Shown here: in pieces, positions 58,770 through 64,000 of the stretch | Layout: each line of letters opens with the position of its first letter | Numbering within the stretch: the first letter of the stretch is position 1 | NCBI RefSeq assembly: GCF_030068615.1 | Contig: NZ_JASJOC010000005.1 | Location: 186,001-250,000, forward strand | Direction of reading: 5' to 3' | Length of the DNA stretch: 64,000 nt | From: Halostagnicola sp. A-GB9-2 | Lineage (GTDB): Archaea; Halobacteriota; Halobacteria; Halobacteriales; Natrialbaceae | Program-made: the position numbers and the translations under genes | Notes under the pieces: generated by a model | The model's input: only the letters and a program-made list of their open reading frames with translations | What the model was told of the DNA's origin: nothing | Databases searched by the model: none

Positions 58770-61028
58770 ATGACAGAAGACAGCAATGATCAGGTTGCAA
58801 AGAGAGACAATCGAATGGTTGCAAACGGTGCCGAGCAACCAGAGCGAACCGCAAATACGGACAGGAGCGGTCTCGACGATGGATCACTTTCGATGGGGCG
58901 ACGGGGAGCGCTGGCCGTGCTCGGAGCGACAGGGCTCGGCGCCGCACTCGCTGGGAGTACAACCGCTACCCGGGACCCATCGACCGCCCCAGAGACCGGA
59001 AATCAACCCTGGTACAACTGGGACGGAGACGTTGATGCTGCCGATAACGGGCTATACAACCTTGACAGACTGCAGACGAACCATCACCACACCCCGGCTC
59101 GAGAGCCCGACGTGATCGTCTGGGAGAACGACGAGGGCTGCTATCAGGTGGATACCGACGAAACAACCGTCTACAGCGGCGAGGAGTACGTCGAAGCGAT
59201 TCAGACCGCCGTCGACAGCCTGAGCGAGGATCGGACGGTAAAAGAACGAGTGCTTGTTACCGCGTCCGGAACGATCGGGCCCGTCGACGAACTGACCCAG
59301 ATCGTTCTGCCGAGCTATACGATCCTCGACGTCGCAGGAACCATAAGAGTCGAAGACGACGGCGATCAGCCGCTCGTGATTCCGATTCGAGCGTTCGACG
59401 AGGAGGAAATCGAAATCCCGAGACTAACGATTACCGGGAATCCGCGGTTTGCGGTCTGGCTGCAGGATAGCAACTCGATCAAACTCGGCGACATCGACAT
59501 CCGGTTCGACGACACCGACGGATTCGTAAACTACTGGGAGGTCGACGAACCCGATTGGCCGCCGACATCGTTCGATCCGGACGCCAGTCGAGCGGAAATC
59601 CTGAACGATCCGGGGTGGGTCGGCGACTTCTTCGAGGCCGTCAGGATCGACGCCCGCGCTCGAGAGGACCTCGCTTCGGACGTGTTCATCAGTTCGGTCT
59701 ACGTCGAGGGCGGTCGACACCACGCCGTCGAAACGTACGACGTAGAGCGCGTCGTCGTCGACCAGGTAATCGGCGTCGACATGGGAGGCTCCGCTGTCAT
59801 CCTGAACGAAACCGAGAATGCGGTAGTAAACAGCGTCGTCGGCGAGAATCCCGAGTCGCCAACCTGGTACGCGACGTTCCGCTGTGCCAACGGCTGTGAA
59901 AACGTCTCCGTCGGACAGGTCGTCAGTCGCGACGCCCCGCGCGGAATGCACCTCACGACCGAGTCGAACGAGATTACGGTCGGCGAAGTCAATATCATCG
60001 GCGCCCGGTTCAACGGGATCGTCGTCGACGACGTCGAGAACATCACGATTCAGGGCGGCCTCGTCAAGAACGTCGTCAACGAAGCCGTCACCTCGACGGC
60101 GGACGGATTCTCCCTCTCGAATCTCCACGTTGTCGACGACCTCTCCGAGGCGGAACGAGACGAAATTACCCTTCCCGATGGTGACGGTGCACCGGACGAT
60201 CCGACCCAGACACACGGAATTCGCTTTTTCGGACAGAACGGCCGCATCGTCAACAACGACGTTCGCAACGCGGGAACGAAAGCGGACATCGAGGTCGAAG
60301 CACTGAACACGATCGTCAGGGATAATCTCGGCGGTGGAATCGCATCGGGAACGGTCACGCTCTCGTCAGGCGCCGACGAAGCCGCACGGGTCACCGATAT
60401 CCACGGTCGCCCCAATGCCGCGTTCGACGTCCGAGCCGAACTTGAGTCCGTTCCGTCCGAGCCGACCGCCTGGACGCACTACTTCGAGTGGGCCGGCGAC
60501 GGCTGGGACCTCGTCTTCGAGTGGCAAACCGACCCCGGCGAGGCGGTCGAACTCTCCTATATCGTCGACAAGACCCAGGCGGGAGACGGCGACCCCGAAC
60601 TCGATCCGATCGAGCCCGGCACCTATCGAATCAACGCTGGACACACTGGAATGCCTCTGACAGTTTCGGACGGCACCCTCGAGATGGATGACTGGGACGA
60701 CGGTGACGACCAGCGCTGGATCCTCGAGGAGGACGGCGATCACTATCGCCTCGAGCTCGAGGCGACCGGTGAGGTTCTCGAGGTCGAAGATGGCGAAATC
60801 GAAAACGGATCGAACGTGCAAGTCGCCGAGGACAGCGGTGGGGATCACCAGCGCTGGGACATCGATCCGATCTTCACTCCCACCGGTGAGTTCCGCTATT
60901 CCATGCACCCGGCCGGTGAAGACGTAGGGTTAGACGTCGAAGGCGGCAACGAGGAGCCGGGAACGGACGTGCTCCTGTGGAGCCACACCGGCGTTGCACA
61001 CCAGCAGTTCGAGTTCGACGGACTGTAA
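58770..61028 (+). CDS. Tat-exported right-handed parallel beta-helix protein with C-terminal ricin-type lectin domain
   Basis: This is the largest of the four paralogues, 752 aa. A polar N-terminal lead of about 40 residues precedes the Tat signal GRRGALAVLGATGLGAALAG. The GNQPWYNWDGD segment, VDSLSEDRTVKE, LPSYTILDVAGTI and about ten helix rungs follow, with H317-H318 in HHAVETYDV and YATFRCANGCEN downstream. After the WDLVFEWQTDPG...SYIVD module, residues about 605-752 form a ricin B-type beta-trefoil with QRWIL, QRWDI and HQQFEF repeats. An in-frame ATG at residue 16 is an alternative start. It probably binds and perhaps cleaves an acidic plant polysaccharide at the cell surface. No activity is proven by sequence. 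Confidence 0.8.
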   Translation: MTEDSNDQVAKRDNRMVANGAEQPERTANTDRSGLDDGSLSMGRRGALAVLGATGLGAALAGSTTATRDPSTAPETGNQPWYNWDGDVDAADNGLYNLDRLQTNHHHTPAREPDVIVWENDEGCYQVDTDETTVYSGEEYVEAIQTAVDSLSEDRTVKERVLVTASGTIGPVDELTQIVLPSYTILDVAGTIRVEDDGDQPLVIPIRAFDEEEIEIPRLTITGNPRFAVWLQDSNSIKLGDIDIRFDDTDGFVNYWEVDEPDWPPTSFDPDASRAEILNDPGWVGDFFEAVRIDARAREDLASDVFISSVYVEGGRHHAVETYDVERVVVDQVIGVDMGGSAVILNETENAVVNSVVGENPESPTWYATFRCANGCENVSVGQVVSRDAPRGMHLTTESNEITVGEVNIIGARFNGIVVDDVENITIQGGLVKNVVNEAVTSTADGFSLSNLHVVDDLSEAERDEITLPDGDGAPDDPTQTHGIRFFGQNGRIVNNDVRNAGTKADIEVEALNTIVRDNLGGGIASGTVTLSSGADEAARVTDIHGRPNAAFDVRAELESVPSEPTAWTHYFEWAGDGWDLVFEWQTDPGEAVELSYIVDKTQAGDGDPELDPIEPGTYRINAGHTGMPLTVSDGTLEMDDWDDGDDQRWILEEDGDHYRLELEATGEVLEVEDGEIENGSNVQVAEDSGGDHQRWDIDPIFTPTGEFRYSMHPAGEDVGLDVEGGNEEPGTDVLLWSHTGVAHQQFEFDGL

Positions 61029-61180
61029 GATCCGCGACGAACTAGACGCTCCCGTTCGACCGCACCACAGCGGTCGACGGCAATCGACGGCGGAACGTTT
61101 CAGGAAGTGTTCGAACCGAGTCAACGTGTTCGAATCGAGACAACGTGTTTCAACCGAGGCAAATCCACTCGAGCGCCCGA

Positions 61181-62224
61181 TTACGACGGACCGGATTCGA
61201 CTGCGTCGATGACACCGCGAAGGTAGCCGACGGTGTAGCCACGGCCCCGGTGACGCCAGTCGGTATCACCTGCCATTTCGGGGACGTGATCGGGGATAAC
61301 GACGCCGTCGTATCCGATCTCATCGAGCGTTTTGATGACCTCTGCCGGGTCGAAATTGCCCGCATCGACGAACGTCTCGTGGAAGTTCGGCACGGTCCCG
61401 ACGACGTCGCGAAAGTGAACGAACCCGATCTGGTCGCGCTCGCCGAAAATGCGAACCACGTCGGTCACGTCTTCACCTAACTGCGAGAAACAGCCGAGAC
61501 AAAGTTTGAGACTGTGGATATCGCTCGGGACCGAATCCATCGCACGTTCGAAATTCTCCACGTTCCGGCAGAGACGCGGGATACCACACATCGACTCGAG
61601 ACCCGGCGGATCGACCGGATGGAGCGCCAACTCGACGCCGGCGGATTCGGCGACGGGGAGTACTTCCTCGAGAAACGATTCGTAGTTGTCCCAGAACTCG
61701 TCCTCGGTGTAGACCCGATCGAGACCCGGCGCGAGTTCGTCCGGGTCCTCGAGCGCGTCGTAATCGAACGCCGTGCCGCGTGCGCCGCCGCGAAGTTCGG
61801 CCGTTCCGGTCCGCATCGGAACGACGCCGCGCGGATTCCACTGATAACCCAGAATCGGAATGTCCGCCTCGCCGAGGTTTCGGACCAGCGTCGTGATTTG
61901 CTCGAGCGCCTCGGTTTTCCCATCCCGGTCGAACATAATGTCGCCGTACAACGAGTAGGGTAACGACTGGATCCCGATCAGCGCGAGGTCCGATGCTTCG
62001 ACGCGGGCTTTCGCCGCCTCGAGTTCTCTCACCGACGGAATCGCGTTTCGGCCGACCTCGAGGGTCGCACCCGCGTCGCGGTCGTTGAATTCGTCGGGCT
62101 CCTCCTCGACGTCGGCGTGATCGACAAAGACGTCCGTCGCACCCAACTGGCGGATGTACTGAAGCCGCTCGTCCGTCAATGAGCGCGTTCGAACCCCGAC
62201 TCGGATGGTCGTCTCAGTAGTCAT
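61181..62224 (-). CDS. uxuA: Mannonate dehydratase
   Basis: This is a 347-aa TIM-barrel enzyme of the UxuA family. The metal ligands are His in ELALHPVDPP, Cys in LKLCLGCFSQLGED, His in GFVHFRDVVG and Asp/His in VIPDHVPEM. The signature FHETFVDAGNFD and the C-terminal GRGYTVGYLRGVIDA are intact. It dehydrates D-mannonate to 2-keto-3-deoxygluconate in the glucuronate isomerase pathway. It is about 45 residues shorter than E. coli UxuA, as in many archaeal and Gram-positive members. It is divergent from dgoD, sharing a 256-bp promoter region. No glucuronate isomerase (UxaC) or mannonate oxidoreductase (UxuB) was recognised here. Confidence 0.9.
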   Translation of the reverse strand: MTTETTIRVGVRTRSLTDERLQYIRQLGATDVFVDHADVEEEPDEFNDRDAGATLEVGRNAIPSVRELEAAKARVEASDLALIGIQSLPYSLYGDIMFDRDGKTEALEQITTLVRNLGEADIPILGYQWNPRGVVPMRTGTAELRGGARGTAFDYDALEDPDELAPGLDRVYTEDEFWDNYESFLEEVLPVAESAGVELALHPVDPPGLESMCGIPRLCRNVENFERAMDSVPSDIHSLKLCLGCFSQLGEDVTDVVRIFGERDQIGFVHFRDVVGTVPNFHETFVDAGNFDPAEVIKTLDEIGYDGVVIPDHVPEMAGDTDWRHRGRGYTVGYLRGVIDAVESGPS

Positions 62225-62480
62225 AGTGGTATGATCGTACGGTTTCCGTCGTAAGCATCGTATATAATAACTAGCATCACCGACAGCAGAGAGAAACGCG
62301 CCGGTAACCCACCTCCGAAACGGCCTCCGAATTTTACGGCTGATCCGCTGGCAATTCAGCGCTATCGACGGATTTCATCAGACATCAGGCCGAATGGAGA
62401 CGCCCGTCGAAGTTTGCGAGTCTGTCTATGACACATTCCAAAAGGTGAATATAGCGGGGCCACTACTCGACCGGTAGCCC
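62225..62480. promoter_or_regulatory. Shared divergent promoter region of uxuA and dgoD
   Basis: On the minus strand TTATTATATACG at about 62260-62272 is a TATA-like box for uxuA. On the plus strand GTGAATATAGCG at about 62443-62454 is one for dgoD, about 30 bases before its ATG. No clear operator dyad was seen. Confidence 0.45.
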
Positions 62481-63632
62481 ATGCAAATAACTGATTACGA
62501 ACTATTCGAGGTTCCGCCTCGGTGGCTGTTTCTCAAACTGACGACGAGCGACGGCACCGTCGGGTGGGGAGAGCCGGTCGTCGAAGGGCGAGCGAAGACC
62601 GTCCGAAGCGCCGTCGAAGAACTGCTGGACAACTACCTCCTCGGCGAAGATCCGGCGAGAATCGAAGACCACTGGCAGCGAATGTATCGTGGCGGGTTTT
62701 ATCGCGGCGGCCCGATCCTGATGAGCGCGATTGCGGGTATCGATCAGGCGCTGTGGGACATCAAGGGCAAACGATACGACGCGCCGGTGTTCGAACTGCT
62801 GGGCGGGCGCGCTCGAGACCGGATCCGCGTCTATCAGTGGATCGGCGGCGACCGACCGGAGGAAGTCGGCGAAGCGGCCGCAAAGAAAGTTGATGCTGGA
62901 TTTACGGCGTTGAAAATGAACGCGACGGCAGAGCTCCAACGAATCGATTCGCCCGACACCGTCGCGGCGGCGCGCGACCGACTCGCCGAAGTACGGGACG
63001 CCGTCGGAGACGACGTGGATATCGGCGTCGATTTCCACGGCCGGGTCAGCAAGCCAATGGCGAAGCGACTCGCGAAGGCACTCGAGCCGTACGAACCGAT
63101 GTTCATCGAAGAGCCGGTACTGCCCGAGCACAACGACGCACTTCCGGAAATCGCCCAGCACACGACGATTCCGATCGCGACAGGGGAACGAATGTTCTCT
63201 CGCTGGGACTTCAAACCCCTCCTCGAGAGCGGTGCGGTCGATCTCATTCAGCCCGATCTCTCTCACGCAGGGGGGATTACCGAAGTAAAGAAAATCGCAG
63301 GGATGGCGGAGACGTACGATGTCGCCATTGCACCCCACTGTCCGCTCGGTCCCATCGCCCTCGCATCGTGTATCCAGGTCGACGCCTGTACCCCGAACAC
63401 GCTCATTCAGGAACAGAGCCTCGACATCCATTACAACAAGACCAGCGATGTGCTCGATTACCTCGCGAAACCGGATATCTTCGAGTACGACGATGGGTAC
63501 GTGAGCCTCCCCGACGATCCCGGGCTTGGCATCGACGTAGACGAAGCCGCAGTCCGCGAGCGGTCACAACAGGATGTCAATTGGCACAACCCGGTCTGGA
63601 AACACGAGGACGGAAGCGTCGCAGAGTGGTAA
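62481..63632 (+). CDS. dgoD: D-galactonate dehydratase
   Basis: This enolase-superfamily enzyme has 383 aa and follows E. coli DgoD closely along its whole length: PPRWLFLKL near the start, GFYRGGPILMSAIAGIDQALWDIKGK at 72-97, and QEQSLDIHYNK and HEDGSVAEW near the end. Metal ligands correspond to D184, E210 and E236, and the catalytic histidines are H186 in DFHGR and H286 in APHCPLGP. It converts D-galactonate to 2-keto-3-deoxygalactonate in the cytoplasm, joining the galactose released by GH42 to the De Ley-Doudoroff route. In haloarchaea related proteins can also accept gluconate. Confidence 0.92.
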   Translation: MQITDYELFEVPPRWLFLKLTTSDGTVGWGEPVVEGRAKTVRSAVEELLDNYLLGEDPARIEDHWQRMYRGGFYRGGPILMSAIAGIDQALWDIKGKRYDAPVFELLGGRARDRIRVYQWIGGDRPEEVGEAAAKKVDAGFTALKMNATAELQRIDSPDTVAAARDRLAEVRDAVGDDVDIGVDFHGRVSKPMAKRLAKALEPYEPMFIEEPVLPEHNDALPEIAQHTTIPIATGERMFSRWDFKPLLESGAVDLIQPDLSHAGGITEVKKIAGMAETYDVAIAPHCPLGPIALASCIQVDACTPNTLIQEQSLDIHYNKTSDVLDYLAKPDIFEYDDGYVSLPDDPGLGIDVDEAAVRERSQQDVNWHNPVWKHEDGSVAEW

Positions 63633-63786
63633 CATCCCGGGTCACAGACAGCGACCATCCTGAGTCGCCTCGCGAAACCGGACGTCTTCGAGTGCCGAGT
63701 GTGCCTCTCTAAAACTGAGCGTCAACGGGAGCCCCAGCTCGGGCAGGATAGATATATCCGACAGCCGCCCATCTGTACGCGATACA

Positions 63787-64000
63787 ATGACCGACGAACA
63801 ACGATACGGTGCGCGAGTCGTCGACGGAACGCTCGCTCTCGAAGGCGAAAACGATTCGCTCGAGATCGGGCCAATGGCGGCCGTGGTCGATTTGATCGGT
63901 GGTGAAACCTACACGATCGAGTACACCGCTCGACAGGGAGCGGTTTCCTGGCTCGAGACTGATGACGATGATACGCTGACACTCGACGTGCGAACGGAAT
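63787..64000 (+). CDS. Hypothetical acidic protein, 5' part (cut by window end)
   Basis: The reading runs from the ATG at 63787 past the window end without a stop. A TATA-like ATAGATATATCC lies about 30-40 bases upstream. The visible 71 residues are acidic, with strand-like segments (GTLALEGENDSLEIG, ETYTIEYTARQG, DTLTLDVRTE). I do not recognise the family. It starts 155 bases after dgoD. Confidence 0.6.
   Translation, partial: MTDEQRYGARVVDGTLALEGENDSLEIGPMAAVVDLIGGETYTIEYTARQGAVSWLETDDDDTLTLDVRTE

Overview
The window looks like a haloarchaeon (Natrinema / Haloterrigena / Natronorubrum-like). The coding DNA is GC-rich and the proteins are strongly acidic. Several starts are leaderless behind archaeal TATA boxes. 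Secreted proteins carry twin-arginine (Tat) signals with haloarchaeal lipoboxes. A SAMP-like MoaD protein and a tungsten-type aldehyde ferredoxin oxidoreductase are also present. No rRNA, tRNA, CRISPR array or intact transposase was seen. The genus is inferred from style, not from a marker gene.

Almost the whole window is a plant-polysaccharide utilisation region, with rhamnogalacturonan/pectin and glucuronate-bearing glycans as the likely substrates. From left to right: a CUT1 sugar ABC importer (1-3274); a Tat-exported parallel beta-helix protein with a ricin-type lectin tail (3539-5617); an aldehyde dehydrogenase and a lactate-oxidising LutC/LutB pair (5844-10179); a second beta-helix protein (10321-12039); an oxidative deoxy-sugar block with FAH-family hydrolase, lactonase-type amidohydrolase and zinc dehydrogenase (12307-15247); a third beta-helix protein (15399-16652); a rhamnonate dehydratase-like enolase, a luciferase-like oxidoreductase and L-rhamnose mutarotase (16906-19558); a DHDPS-family aldolase/dehydratase, GH105, and a uronate-dehydrogenase-like SDR (20181-23703); a MoaD/AOR pair (23765-25734); GH42 (25944-27944); a housekeeping-like stretch with GlcG/HbpS, TRAM-like protein, NhaC antiporter and aminotransferase (28471-33402); GH88, DUF2264 and GH78 alpha-L-rhamnosidase (33652-39673); a second copy of the zinc dehydrogenase and a GH4 alpha-galacturonidase-like enzyme (40450-43043); an Opp/Dpp-type ABC importer (43788-50104); a five-gene minus-strand run of GH115, aldo/keto reductase, epimerase, galactarolactone-cycloisomerase-like enolase and PL22 oligogalacturonate lyase (50463-58044); a fourth beta-helix/ricin protein (58770-61028); and divergent uxuA and dgoD (61181-63632).

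The genes fit together as follows (inference). Exported beta-helix proteins act on or bind the polymer. Two ABC systems import oligosaccharides. GH78, GH88, GH105, GH4, GH42, GH115, DUF2264 and PL22 cut them inside the cell. L-rhamnose is oxidised through mutarotase, dehydrogenase, lactonase, rhamnonate dehydratase, a second dehydrogenase and a diketo-hydrolase to pyruvate plus L-lactate, and LutBC oxidises the lactate. Galacturonate could be oxidised by the SDR, the cycloisomerase-like enolase, the DHDPS-family enzyme and the aldehyde dehydrogenase to 2-oxoglutarate. Glucuronate and galactonate could go through UxuA and DgoD.

The least described material is the four-member beta-helix family with an invariant His-His...Glu motif, the recently duplicated dehydrogenase whose promoter was copied with it, and two compact palindromic elements that look like MITEs. 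I recognised no transcription regulator gene anywhere in the 64 kb.
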